A DNA stretch of 64,000 bases from Acetobacteroides hydrogenigenes (GCF_004340205.1 NZ_SLWB01000001.1:248001-312000), one strand, 5' to 3'. Counted from the stretch's first letter, positions 28,288-38,276 are shown. Notes: a model not told the origin generated them from the sequence alone. Translations and numbers: made by a program.

Positions 28288-31200
28288 ATGAGAATAGGGA
28301 TGAGAAGGATGATGCTGTACATCATCCTATTGGTGTGTTCTACCATTGAGCTAAAGGCTCAAACGGTTTACCTAAAAGAAGGCTTTGAGCTGGGAAGAAA
28401 ACCCGACGGATGGACAGAAGAAGCGGTTGTAGGGGGCGTCCCTTGGCGCTACCGAAATGGGGGATACAACCCCGACGATCCAAACCTTTTGAAGCCGGCT
28501 GCAACGTACGACATGTTCAGAAACCCCGATAGGGCAAAGGCAGGAACCTATAACTCATGGTTCTTCACCCAAGGCTTCGGAAGGGAGCAAACCAAGCTGA
28601 TTACGCCTCCCCTAGACCTAAAGTTCGCGGTAATCCCAACCATAAAGTTTTGGCTAACCATTTACGAATGGCGCGTACCCACAGGGGTAAACAACGACAT
28701 CCTGCGAATCTACTATAAAGTAGGGTTCAACGGGGGTTGGAGGCTCCTGCAAACCTACAACTTTGGCCAAAACGAGTGGCGCGACTTCCAGCTAAACCTC
28801 CCCGCCGAAGCGCTTCAAAAGGACGTTTACATCGCCTTCGAAGGGCTAAGCCGCTGGGGGATGGGGATCTGCCTGGACGAGGTTAAGATCGAGGAGACCG
28901 GATCACAGGCCAAGACCCTAGTAGAGGTGGTCGCCGATGAGGTAACCACCGACGTCATCCCCAACGGGACCAGCAACAACCCCATCCTTCGCTCTAGGCT
29001 AAAGGTAACCGGCAACACCGGCAGCGCCATCCTAAGCAGCGTAAAGGTAAACGCCACCGCCACCAAGCTAACCGACATAACCCGCGTAACGCTGTACGCC
29101 ACACAGGAGCCCGAGTTCAATACCTCCACTCCAATAGCGAGCGGCACCCTAGGCGGCAGTTCCACCATTCTCACCCCCAACTACAGCCTCCCAACGGGCT
29201 ACACCTACCTATGGGTTACCTACGATATTGCAGCAGACGCTAAAAGTGGCAATACCGTCGATGCTGAGATTCCCGCAAGCGGGATTACGGTCAACGGAGC
29301 CGCGTACGCCAACGCCACCCTCAACTCTGGCGGTATAAGGGTGATCAAACAGAAGCTATTCTTTGATGACTTCGAAACCAACACGGGATGGATCCTGTCT
29401 AACGATTTCGAAATTGCCGCACCGATGGGCAAATCGGGGGCGTTCGGCAACCCCGACCCTGCCAATGCCGTAAGCGGCACGAAGGTTCTCGGAAACGACC
29501 TGACCAAAGACGGGGTGTACGATGCCAACATTCCCTCTTCGGCCCCATACACCGCAACATCGCCCAGCTTCGACGCTCTTTTCTACAAAGGGTTGATCCT
29601 AAATTTCAAGAGATGGCTGAACGTTGACATGTACGACACCGTGAAGATTCAGGCGACCAAAGACAACGGTGCCACATGGACTACGCTTTGGGAAAATACC
29701 GACTACGCCCTCGACGACGGCTGGCAATCCGCCTCGGTGGCCTTCCCCGCCGAGTTCGACAGAGCCCACGACATAAAGCTGCGATTCACGCTCTCCTACA
29801 CCAACGGAGACCGGGAGTTCACCGGATGGAACATCGACGATGTTTCGGTTATCGGCAACTTCATGGAGAAGGATTTGACCATGACCGGAATCCTTAGCCC
29901 AACCAGTACCTGCGGAAACTCAGCCACCAGCCAACCGATTACCATCAAGGTGAAAAATGCCGGATCGAAGGAGGCCGTGGCCCCCATCCCCGTAAAGATT
30001 ACCATTAACGGCGGCACCACCATCAACGACAAAATTGACCAGAACATTGCCCCAGGTGCCGAAGCAACGGTAACCCTAGGCACTACATTCCCAGCCAACC
30101 TCTATGGCGATCTGAAGATTATTGCCCAGGTGCTGCTTCCCGATGATGAGGATAACGTAAACGACACTACCAGCGTAAACGTACATATTTCCAAAACGTA
30201 CAAGGTGCCGTACACCACCAATTTCGACACCCCCGAAGATTGGGTAAAGGAAGGCTACAACTGGATGCATGGAGTATCAACAGCCCCCAATATCTCTGGA
30301 GAAAGCGATGCCGATAAGATGTGGATTACCAACCTTAACGGCAACTACAACAACAGCACCAAGGCAACTCTAACGAGCCCCTGCTTCGACATTATTGACG
30401 TAGAGAGGCCCATGCTCGAGTTTAAAGCCAACTACATCACCGAGCTGGAAAAGGATGGGGTAACCCTATCCTACTCCACCGACAACGGCACCACCTGGCA
30501 GCTGTTAGGCAACAATGGAGACAAGTGGGATGCGTTATGGGAATGGAATAGGCAAAGTACCATCGCCTCGTCGGGCAAGGTGGGCTTTAGCGGCAACAGC
30601 GACGGATGGAAAACCTTTAGCCACCTGCTCCCTACTGCCCTTAACGGAGCTACCGGCGCCAAGTTCCGTTTCGAGTTTACCAGCGATGCCCAAAACAGCT
30701 TCTACAGCGGATTTGGGCTCAACGGATTTACCATAAAGGAAGCCCCCGATGACTTTGGGGTTTCGGAGATATCAAAACCCGTGGAGCTAACGGGTACCGA
30801 TGTTTGCAATGGCTTTACCGAAACCGAAAAGATAACCTTTAAGGTAAAGAATCTCGGAATAAAGAAGGCTAAAGCAGGAACTGCTGTAAAGGTTACCTTC
30901 GAGTCGAAATACGCAAAAAAATTAGGAGACCCCGTTTCTAAAACCGAAACGTTCGAGGAAACGTTTACGCTTCCTGCAGACTTAGATGTAAACGCCGAGC
31001 AGGAGTTCATAACAACGAAAACCATAGACATGAACCGTGGCGGCCTCTACCAAATTACCGCCAAAACCATAGACGACCCAGAGAATTTCTACCTTACCAA
31101 CAACGATTCGTTCACAAAGCTTATAAAGGTGAACAAGCCCATTGTAGACCTTGGTCCAACAGTAATGCTAGGAGGCCCCAATCCAAGCTTGCATAAATTC

Positions 31201-34200
31201 GACATTTCTGGCGACGCCTCAGGGTTCGACTATACCATAGATTGGCTAGTAAAGATTGGCGATGGAGCTTGGGCTGTAAGTCCCAACGGCACCAGCGGAG
31301 CATACGTTCGAAATGTTACAACCGGAGATTTCGTTGATCCCAACAACAAGATAACCTACAAGGTTACGCTAACCGAAAATACATCGAAATGTAACGTCAG
31401 CAGCACAACCGTTGTTTACAAGCTAAACCCCGACGTTGCCGTAGATAAAATAGTATCGCCAGTTGATGCCTGTAGCCTTAGCGATAAGCAAGCCGTCACC
31501 ATCAGCTTAACCAATAACGGGAAGGATATAGATATCATTAAAGCAGGAACGGAGCTAACCCTCCAGCTCAACTTTAATGGAACTACAACCCCACCCCATA
31601 CATTTGCGGTTCCTAACGATGTAGCCTCGGGCCAGTCGTTTGAGTACACCTTCCCCGAAACGTTTAACATGTCGGCTACGGGCACAACCTATTCGCTAAA
31701 GCCATCGGTTACCATGCAGTACGACATCAAAGTTGCAAATGATATGCTCGATGCTAGCGTAAAATCGTTTGGATTCCCAGCTTTTACGCTAACCCCTCAA
31801 ACGCAAACCGTAAACGCGCTCGACTACACCTACGATGCAGACCCTGCAATGGCGTACAAGTCGTACGAGTGGTACGATAAAACCACGCTAAAAACAAACA
31901 AGGTTGTTTATCCTGGGCCTGCCGATGGCAAAGTGTGGTGTACGGTAACCGACAACAACGGATGTAGCACCAAATCGGAAGCAACTATAACCTTTGCGGT
32001 AAAGGATATTGCTGTGAAATCGGCAAATAACATTCAAACGTCCTGCACCCACGATCCTGCAATGAAGCCTTCGCTTACCATCGAGAATAAGGGCAACGTT
32101 ACAATACCTAGCGGCACGGTAATCCCATTTGAGATACTAAAGAATGGAGCCTCAACCAACGATAGCTATACGCTTGCGGCCGATTTTGCGCCTGGTGCCA
32201 CTACCGAAATCATACTAAACAACCCCATCGATCTATCGGCCAAGGGGAACTACACGGTAAGCTTTACCGCTAAGCTTACCGACGATTTGGTGGCCGACAA
32301 CAACACGCTAGCCACCACCGTAGAAACCTACGGGCTTCCCCAGTCGACCCTTCCCCCTACGGTAACAACCAAAGACGTGGAGGTAACCCTCGATGCCGGT
32401 GCCGGATTTACGGACTACAAATGGAGCACTACCGAAGCAAGCCAAACCATCCTAGTATCAAAAGATGGGAAGTACGATGTTAAGATCACCGATGCCAACG
32501 GATGCTCCAACATTTTTAGCTCGCAGGTAACCTTTATCCGAAACGATCTAAGCGTTGAGCTTACATCGACCTACGGAACCGCCAGCACCGTTTGTACAGG
32601 TGCAGACGAATACCCCGTTAGCATCAAGATAACAAACAAGGGTAACGATACGCCCGTAGCAGGAACAAAGATTCCGGTAACATTCAAGGTTGGGGCTACG
32701 GAATTCAGCGAAGAGATCACCCTTGTAGCCGACCTTGCCCCCAACGCAAGCATCGACTATACATTTACAAAGAAGGCTACGTTTACAACGGCTCAGCCAA
32801 CGGGCGTTTCGGCAATGATTACGCTCGACGACCTGAACCTAACCAACAACTTTACCAACGTCATAAACGTAACGGTAAACCAAACGCCGACGGTTAGCCT
32901 AGGTGCCGATGTTACATCAACATCAACTAGCCACACCATTGTGCCTACCATTACCCCCGATCTGGCATCGAACACCTACAAGTGGAATACCGCCGCTACC
33001 TCGAAGACGCTGACGGTAACCAACTCGGGAAGCTACGCGCTAACGGTAACCAACCAAGGCTGCTCGGCATCGGACGAAGTTGTGGTAAGCTTTAACCGAA
33101 AAGACATTGCAATAGCATCCATAGACAGCCCTAAGGACTTCTGTGCATCTACCGAAGGCCATGCTGTTGCTGTAAGCTTCAAAAACTCGGGGCTGGAGAA
33201 TATTGCGGCGGGAACAAAGGTTACCCTTTCGTACACGTTTAACGGCAATACCGTAACCGAAGAAACCACCCTTGCCGAAGAAATGACCATCGGCAAGACC
33301 ATAGCCTACACCTTTACCCAAAAGCTACCCGCGCTAACGGCAGGCAGCTACTCCATTTCGGCAACGGCAACCTTTGCCAGCGATGGTGTTGCCGCCAACA
33401 ACACGCTTACGGGTAACTTTAAGGTTAATCCGGCTCCTACGTTTACGCTCACCAATCCGATTACCAGCAGCGATGCACAGGTAAGCATTACAGGCCCTGC
33501 CGGCATGAGCAAATACCTATGGAGCAATACGGCAACGACCCAAAACATTACAGTAGAAACAGGAGGCACCTACTCGCTAACCGTAACCGATGCCAACGGA
33601 TGTACTAGCACCCAAAGCACCGAGGTGGTTTTCAGCACGGACATCGAGCTTACTGCTATTGTAAACACCAGCATTTGCCAAAACAACACACCAGAACCAA
33701 TAACCGTAACGGTAACCAACAAGTCGGGAAGAACAATCACAAAAGGATCAGAGCTAGATTTTGATGGTACCATAAATGGAGTTGCATTTACAGAGGAACT
33801 GATGCTAGCGGCCGACTTGGCGCCCAATGCATCGACAACCATCACGCTAACGGCCTCGCTTCCTAGAGCTACGGCTGGTCAATATCCTATTACGGTAGAA
33901 GTGGACATCGATAACGATCTTAATACGGACAACAACAAGAAGGATGCTACCATAACCGTCAACCCAACCCCAACGTTTACCCTTCCGGCCGATATCGTTT
34001 CGTCGAACACGCAGGAAACCATCAACGGGCCATCGGGAATGGCAGCTTACCTGTGGAGTACCGGTGCAACAACCCAGTCGATAACCGTTACCAAATCGGG
34101 AACCTACACCCTTAAGGTAACCAACGATAAGGGCTGCTCGTCCGAGCAATCAATCTTGGTACAGTTTAGGGGTGGCGACCTCGTTCTTAAGTCGATCGTC

Positions 34201-35586
34201 AACAACGAAAAAATGTGCCAGTCGGGCCGCGCGGTTCCCCTTTCGCTGGTAATTGGCAACGATGGCGATATGCCGATACTGAAAGGGGAAACCATTACCA
34301 TCTCCGTTAAGTCGAATGGCTCCGTAAAGACGGAAAACTTCGTGCTCACCGAAGATCTTCTGGCCAAAACAACAGCCACCATCACCCTTACAACTGCCAC
34401 CGGGATTAACGCCGCTACGGCAGGAACCACCGTAACGGCCGAGGTGAGCGTTAGCTACCAGTACGACGTAAATACGAATAACCCATCGGTAACCCGAACC
34501 TTTACGGTGGTGGCCAACCCAACCTTTACCATCGACATAAAAACGGCAACCGACAGGAGCGAAGCTACGCTTACGGCCAACAAGCCCGAGCTAAGCTACC
34601 TTTGGTCGACCGGCGCTACCACCAAGGAGATTACCGTTTACGAGAATAGCCTATACAAGGTAACCGGCACGAATGCCGACGGGTGTACGCTTACCAAGGA
34701 GGTTGCCATAGACTACCTGATCCCTTCGGTAAAGAACATCGTCATGGTTTATCCTGCCGTAAGCCAAACCAAGTGCTACGATGGGAAAAAGGCGCCATTC
34801 GAGGCCATGCTCGTTAACGAAAGCACCAACACCCCGGTTGCCACAGGAACTAGCATCAAGATATCCTGCACCTACCGTATCGACAAGCCCGATGGTACGG
34901 CCTTAGAGTATAAGTTTAGCGGCACAACAACGCTTGCCCAGGAGCTAAAGCCTGGCCAAAGCATCGTGTACCGCTTCGATAACATGACCGCCCAGGGCAA
35001 GCAAGCAGCCAACATGGTGGAGGAAGCTGCGGGCAAGCACACCATTGCCGGATTCTCTGAAATTGGCGGCAAGCAAAGCGCCGTTAAGACTACGCAGTTC
35101 GAAATCTACCCTATACCCAAGATCAACCTAGGCAATGATGTTATCTACCGTCCGCTACCAAGCACCCTGAACGTTAACCTCACCAGCGACTACACGTTCC
35201 TATGGAGCACCGGACAAAACACCAGCAGCATCATCATCGACACCGAAGGGGAGTACTGGGTAAAGGTTACCAGCAAGAACGGCTGTACGGCATCCGATAC
35301 GGTAGAGGTTAAGCAGGGAGCCGAAGAGGCCACCCTTAAGATGAACCTGTACCCCAATCCGGCCGTATCGTTTGTCAACATAGAGGCTTTTGCCAGCAGC
35401 AAAAGCGACATCTTCATAGAGGTATACTCGTCGGTAGGCGCGCTTATCGAGTCGAAGAAGTTTGAGGCCACCACCCAGGCCATCATCCTCAACTACGACA
35501 TCAGCCGCTTAGAGTCGGGCAGCTACGTGGTAGTAGCCCGAACCAAGGATAAGAAAATGGCCAAAATGCTGCAGGTAGCCAGGTAG
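28288..35586 (+). CDS. Giant secreted protein with choice-of-anchor J-like, CARDB-like repeats and T9SS type A sorting domain
   Basis: 2432 residues. Signal peptide at about 1-25 (hydrophobic, ending L-K-A-Q). The first 200 residues (F-E-L-G..W-T-E) and a second block near 365-530 (W-N-I-D-D-V-S-V) have choice-of-anchor J / MAM-like jelly-roll features; between them (about 210-350) lies a sialidase-N-terminus-like domain. The long middle is built of CARDB-like and Ig-like modules of about 175 residues, each marked by Y-x-W-S-T and G-Y/K-x-V-x-V-T-x-x-x-G-C. The C-terminus (L-Y-P-N-P..L-Q-V-A-R) is a type A T9SS sorting domain. Cells should export and anchor it by the T9SS. Function is unknown. 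Confidence 0.9.
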   Translation: MRIGMRRMMLYIILLVCSTIELKAQTVYLKEGFELGRKPDGWTEEAVVGGVPWRYRNGGYNPDDPNLLKPAATYDMFRNPDRAKAGTYNSWFFTQGFGREQTKLITPPLDLKFAVIPTIKFWLTIYEWRVPTGVNNDILRIYYKVGFNGGWRLLQTYNFGQNEWRDFQLNLPAEALQKDVYIAFEGLSRWGMGICLDEVKIEETGSQAKTLVEVVADEVTTDVIPNGTSNNPILRSRLKVTGNTGSAILSSVKVNATATKLTDITRVTLYATQEPEFNTSTPIASGTLGGSSTILTPNYSLPTGYTYLWVTYDIAADAKSGNTVDAEIPASGITVNGAAYANATLNSGGIRVIKQKLFFDDFETNTGWILSNDFEIAAPMGKSGAFGNPDPANAVSGTKVLGNDLTKDGVYDANIPSSAPYTATSPSFDALFYKGLILNFKRWLNVDMYDTVKIQATKDNGATWTTLWENTDYALDDGWQSASVAFPAEFDRAHDIKLRFTLSYTNGDREFTGWNIDDVSVIGNFMEKDLTMTGILSPTSTCGNSATSQPITIKVKNAGSKEAVAPIPVKITINGGTTINDKIDQNIAPGAEATVTLGTTFPANLYGDLKIIAQVLLPDDEDNVNDTTSVNVHISKTYKVPYTTNFDTPEDWVKEGYNWMHGVSTAPNISGESDADKMWITNLNGNYNNSTKATLTSPCFDIIDVERPMLEFKANYITELEKDGVTLSYSTDNGTTWQLLGNNGDKWDALWEWNRQSTIASSGKVGFSGNSDGWKTFSHLLPTALNGATGAKFRFEFTSDAQNSFYSGFGLNGFTIKEAPDDFGVSEISKPVELTGTDVCNGFTETEKITFKVKNLGIKKAKAGTAVKVTFESKYAKKLGDPVSKTETFEETFTLPADLDVNAEQEFITTKTIDMNRGGLYQITAKTIDDPENFYLTNNDSFTKLIKVNKPIVDLGPTVMLGGPNPSLHKFDISGDASGFDYTIDWLVKIGDGAWAVSPNGTSGAYVRNVTTGDFVDPNNKITYKVTLTENTSKCNVSSTTVVYKLNPDVAVDKIVSPVDACSLSDKQAVTISLTNNGKDIDIIKAGTELTLQLNFNGTTTPPHTFAVPNDVASGQSFEYTFPETFNMSATGTTYSLKPSVTMQYDIKVANDMLDASVKSFGFPAFTLTPQTQTVNALDYTYDADPAMAYKSYEWYDKTTLKTNKVVYPGPADGKVWCTVTDNNGCSTKSEATITFAVKDIAVKSANNIQTSCTHDPAMKPSLTIENKGNVTIPSGTVIPFEILKNGASTNDSYTLAADFAPGATTEIILNNPIDLSAKGNYTVSFTAKLTDDLVADNNTLATTVETYGLPQSTLPPTVTTKDVEVTLDAGAGFTDYKWSTTEASQTILVSKDGKYDVKITDANGCSNIFSSQVTFIRNDLSVELTSTYGTASTVCTGADEYPVSIKITNKGNDTPVAGTKIPVTFKVGATEFSEEITLVADLAPNASIDYTFTKKATFTTAQPTGVSAMITLDDLNLTNNFTNVINVTVNQTPTVSLGADVTSTSTSHTIVPTITPDLASNTYKWNTAATSKTLTVTNSGSYALTVTNQGCSASDEVVVSFNRKDIAIASIDSPKDFCASTEGHAVAVSFKNSGLENIAAGTKVTLSYTFNGNTVTEETTLAEEMTIGKTIAYTFTQKLPALTAGSYSISATATFASDGVAANNTLTGNFKVNPAPTFTLTNPITSSDAQVSITGPAGMSKYLWSNTATTQNITVETGGTYSLTVTDANGCTSTQSTEVVFSTDIELTAIVNTSICQNNTPEPITVTVTNKSGRTITKGSELDFDGTINGVAFTEELMLAADLAPNASTTITLTASLPRATAGQYPITVEVDIDNDLNTDNNKKDATITVNPTPTFTLPADIVSSNTQETINGPSGMAAYLWSTGATTQSITVTKSGTYTLKVTNDKGCSSEQSILVQFRGGDLVLKSIVNNEKMCQSGRAVPLSLVIGNDGDMPILKGETITISVKSNGSVKTENFVLTEDLLAKTTATITLTTATGINAATAGTTVTAEVSVSYQYDVNTNNPSVTRTFTVVANPTFTIDIKTATDRSEATLTANKPELSYLWSTGATTKEITVYENSLYKVTGTNADGCTLTKEVAIDYLIPSVKNIVMVYPAVSQTKCYDGKKAPFEAMLVNESTNTPVATGTSIKISCTYRIDKPDGTALEYKFSGTTTLAQELKPGQSIVYRFDNMTAQGKQAANMVEEAAGKHTIAGFSEIGGKQSAVKTTQFEIYPIPKINLGNDVIYRPLPSTLNVNLTSDYTFLWSTGQNTSSIIIDTEGEYWVKVTSKNGCTASDTVEVKQGAEEATLKMNLYPNPAVSFVNIEAFASSKSDIFIEVYSSVGALIESKKFEATTQAIILNYDISRLESGSYVVVARTKDKKMAKMLQVAR

Positions 35587-35611
35587 CACAGCAGCAGCCA
35601 CCGCCAAAATT

Positions 35612-35650
35612 GAAGGGCGAAGGCCTCCGGTAAGGAAGACTTCGCCCTTC
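35612..35650 (+). terminator. Hairpin terminator candidate after the type A protein
   Basis: Perfect 10-base arms GAAGGGCGAA / TTCGCCCTTC around a 19-base loop that can pair CCT/AGG, 26 bases after the stop. No T-tract follows, so it may act as a 3'-end stabiliser rather than a terminator. Confidence 0.55.
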
Positions 35651-35680
35651 GTGCGTTAAATGCCCTTGCTGCGTAGGAGA

Positions 35681-36146
35681 ACAAACGACCTGTTCGATTC
35701 AACATCCCATTTGTTGAGTCCGACAAATGGCTTGTACAATTCAACATTTCATTTGTTGAGTCCGACAAATGGCTTGTACAACTCAACATTTCATTTGTTG
35801 AGTCCGACAAATGAAATGTACAACTCAACATTTCATTTGTTGAGTCCGACAAGAGGTTTGTACGATTCAACATCTCATTTGTTGAGTCCGACAAGAGGTT
35901 TGTACGATCCGACATTCCATTTGTTGAGTCCGACAAATGGCTTGTGCGATCCGACATTTCATTTGTTGAGTCCAACAAATGGCTTGTGCGACTCAACATT
36001 TCATTTGTTGAATCCAACAAGAGGCTTGTGCTATTCAACATTTCATTTGTTGAGTCCAACAGGTGGCTTGTACGACTCAACATCTCATTTGTTGAGTCCG
36101 ACAAATGGCTTGTGCGATCCGACATCCCATTTGTTGGATCGAGCAG
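35681..36146. repeat. 42-bp palindromic tandem array between adhesin and biotin carrier genes
   Basis: Ten complete units of exactly 42 bases (35698, 35740, 35782, 35824, 35866, 35908, 35950, 35992, 36034, 36076) with a partial unit at each end. Core CATTTGT-TGAGTCCG-ACAAATG is a 7-base-pair palindrome, and TCAACA / TGTTGA forms a second overlapping stem. Different arms are exchanged between units (ACAAATGG or ACAAGAGG; TTCAACA, CTCAACA or TCCGACA), yet length is fixed. Because 42 is divisible by three, both strands stay open as long frames. Confidence 0.96.
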
Positions 36147-36171
36147 CACCTTCTACGCTGCAAACGGGAAC

Positions 36172-36202
36172 AAAAAAAGGGGAAAGCTTTCGCCTTCCCC
36201 TC
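36172..36202 (-). terminator. Intrinsic terminator after biotin carrier gene
   Basis: Stem AGGGGAA / TTCCCCT with a short inner GC pair, preceded on the plus strand by A7, which reads as a T-tract on the minus strand. Confidence 0.85.
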
Positions 36203-36206
36203 TATC

Positions 36207-36536
36207 CTATTTCAGCTCAATCAGCAGCTCTCCTTTAGGAACCTTGTCTCCGGTCGATATTTTAATCGCCTTTACGGTTGCATCAAATGGAGCGGTGATT
36301 GCGGTGTGCATCTTCATTGCCTCAAAAAGAAGCAGCTTATCGCCAGCCTTAACAACATCGCCCTCCTTTACGTACAGCTCCAGAATGGTGCCTGGAAGAA
36401 ACGAGGTGATCATGTTAGGATTTGGCCTCTCCCACGCCTTACGGTTGCTAACCTTTGTAGGGACTATTGTCTCGTACTTGGTATCGTCAATGATAAAGGT
36501 CGTGTAGTCGGGATTCAATTCCTCTTTCTTGCTCAT
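36207..36536 (-). CDS. Biotin/lipoyl carrier subunit of an acyl-CoA carboxylase/decarboxylase
   Basis: 109 residues. The biotinyl domain occupies about 40-108 and holds the biotin-accepting lysine in E-A-M-K-M-H near residues 68-73, with the flanking P-G-T-I and G-D-x-V-x-x-G motifs. A 40-residue N-terminal extension precedes it. It carries carboxylated biotin between active sites. The carboxyltransferase gene ends 11 bases upstream, so the two are co-transcribed. No biotin carboxylase or membrane decarboxylase subunit is in the window, leaving carboxylase or decarboxylase open. Confidence 0.9.
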   Translation of the reverse strand: MSKKEELNPDYTTFIIDDTKYETIVPTKVSNRKAWERPNPNMITSFLPGTILELYVKEGDVVKAGDKLLLFEAMKMHTAITAPFDATVKAIKISTGDKVPKGELLIELK

Positions 36537-36547
36537 CTTCCCAACGA

Positions 36548-38092
36548 TTAAAATGGAGGAATTCCGTGCTTACGACTAGGACGCTCTACAACCTTCTCCA
36601 GCGAAATTTCTAGCGCATGGATAAGGAACTTGCGGGTTTCCTCTGGTTCGACAACGGTATCAACGTACCCTCTCGAAGCAGCAACGTATGGGTTGGCAAA
36701 CTTCTCCTTGTACTCCTCAACCTTAGCCTTACGCATTTCGTCGGGGTTTTCGGCTTCCATGATTTCCTTACGGAAGATGATGTTAGCGGCCCCTTCGGGT
36801 CCCATAACGGCGATTTCGGCAAGAGGCCAAGCAAATACGAAGTCGGCCTGCAGGTGGCGCGAGTTCATGGCGATATACCCACCACCGTATGCCTTACGAA
36901 GGATAACGGTAATTCTAGGAACGGTAGCTTCGCTGTAGGCGTAAAGCATCTTTGCTCCGTGGCGGATTACCCCTTGGTGCTCCTGGTCTACGCCTGGAAG
37001 ATACCCAGGAAGGTCTTCGAAGGTTACGATTGGGATGTTGAATGCGTCGCAGAAGCGGATGAAGCGAGCTGCCTTATCCGACGAGTCGCAGTCGAGCACC
37101 CCTGCAAGCACCTTAGGCTGGTTGGCTACGAAACCAATGGTATCACCATTCAAGCGGCCAAATCCGATAACGATATTTTGAGCCCACATTTCCTGAATTT
37201 CGAAGAAATCGGAATCGTCAACAACGGCACGAATAACATCGCGAACGTCGTATGGCTTGTTAGGATTATCGGGTACAATATCTCCAATTTTATACTGAGC
37301 CTTTGGATGCTTAGGCTCGAAGCGTAGCGCCTTCTTGCTGTTATTCCAAGGAATAAAGGTGATAAGCTTCTTAATCTGCTCAAAGCACTCGGCTTCGCTG
37401 TTGGCAAAGAAGTGAGCGTTACCGGTAGTCTCGCAGTGTACACGAGCACCACCAAGTTCTTCTTGGGTAATTTCTTCGCCAAGAACCGATTTAATAACTT
37501 CTGGTCCAGTAATGAACATCTTCGAGATGTTGTCTACCACAAAAACGAAGTCGGTTAGCGCAGGAGAGTAAACGGCTCCACCTGCACAAGGGCCAAGAAT
37601 TACAGAAATTTGAGGAATCACGCCGCTAGCAATGGTGTTGCGGTAGAAAATCTCACCATATCCGGCAAGCGAGTTAACGCCTTCCTGAATACGAGCACCA
37701 CCCGAGTCGTTAATTCCGATAAGAGGCATACGCATCTTAATAGCGTAGTCCATGATTTTGGTGATTTTGCGAGCGTGCATAAGACCAAGCGAACCACCCA
37801 TAACGGTAAAGTCCTGAGCAAAGATTGCCACAGGAGAGCCAAATATCGTACCAGTACCTATTACCACACCATCCCCGGCGAGCACTTTACCATCCATTCC
37901 AAATTCGCGAGCCGAGTGCTCAACGAAAAGATCGTACTCGTGGAATGAACTTTCATCTAGTAGGGCGAGAATACGCTCGCGTGCGGTCATTTTTCCCATC
38001 GCTTGCTGCTTAGCAATCGCTTTTGGGCCACCTCCTTGTAGTACTTCCTCCTTGCGCTTCTTAAGCTCAAGAATTTTCTTTTTCAAAGGCAT
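36548..38092 (-). CDS. Acyl-CoA carboxyltransferase subunit (propionyl/methylmalonyl-CoA type)
   Basis: 514 residues, typical for the fused beta-type carboxyltransferase. It transfers CO2 between biotin and an acyl-CoA such as propionyl-CoA, or the reverse for methylmalonyl-CoA. The two crotonase-like halves show the oxyanion glycines (S-G-G-A-R-I-Q-E-G near 120-130 and G-P-C-A-G-G-A-V-Y-S near 155-165) and the C-terminal A-Y-G-G-G-Y-I-A-M region. In Bacteroidota this enzyme often takes part in the succinate-propionate pathway. The neighbouring carrier gene supports a multi-subunit complex. Its direction (carboxylase or decarboxylase) cannot be told from this gene alone. Confidence 0.92.
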   Translation of the reverse strand: MPLKKKILELKKRKEEVLQGGGPKAIAKQQAMGKMTARERILALLDESSFHEYDLFVEHSAREFGMDGKVLAGDGVVIGTGTIFGSPVAIFAQDFTVMGGSLGLMHARKITKIMDYAIKMRMPLIGINDSGGARIQEGVNSLAGYGEIFYRNTIASGVIPQISVILGPCAGGAVYSPALTDFVFVVDNISKMFITGPEVIKSVLGEEITQEELGGARVHCETTGNAHFFANSEAECFEQIKKLITFIPWNNSKKALRFEPKHPKAQYKIGDIVPDNPNKPYDVRDVIRAVVDDSDFFEIQEMWAQNIVIGFGRLNGDTIGFVANQPKVLAGVLDCDSSDKAARFIRFCDAFNIPIVTFEDLPGYLPGVDQEHQGVIRHGAKMLYAYSEATVPRITVILRKAYGGGYIAMNSRHLQADFVFAWPLAEIAVMGPEGAANIIFRKEIMEAENPDEMRKAKVEEYKEKFANPYVAASRGYVDTVVEPEETRKFLIHALEISLEKVVERPSRKHGIPPF

Positions 38093-38276
38093 GTGTTTTT
38101 TTGTGTTAGTTGATAACTCGTAAGATGCCGATTATAATTTCCAACATCCACATTATAAATCAAGCTACAATTCTAGCTATTCTAATCCAAAAATGCGAAA
38201 TAGTGTGATAACTTTAACACCAGTTTTTCACACGTTATACTTTTTTTTTAAAGAAAGGGAACCGCGATAGTCAAAG

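Noticed and set aside
13961-36146. CRISPR arrays
   Set aside because: Units are contiguous with no unique spacers, and no cas gene is present.
35523-36507. Three overlapping long frames on both strands (35523-36149 minus, 35660-36238 plus, 35944-36507 plus) of repeated S-T-N units
   Set aside because: They are open on both strands and in several frames of a 42-bp repeat, and one runs on antisense into the biotin carrier gene; products of repeat periodicity.
36617-37327. 236-codon plus-strand frame inside the carboxyltransferase gene
   Set aside because: Antisense to a highly conserved enzyme with intact motifs; no family match.
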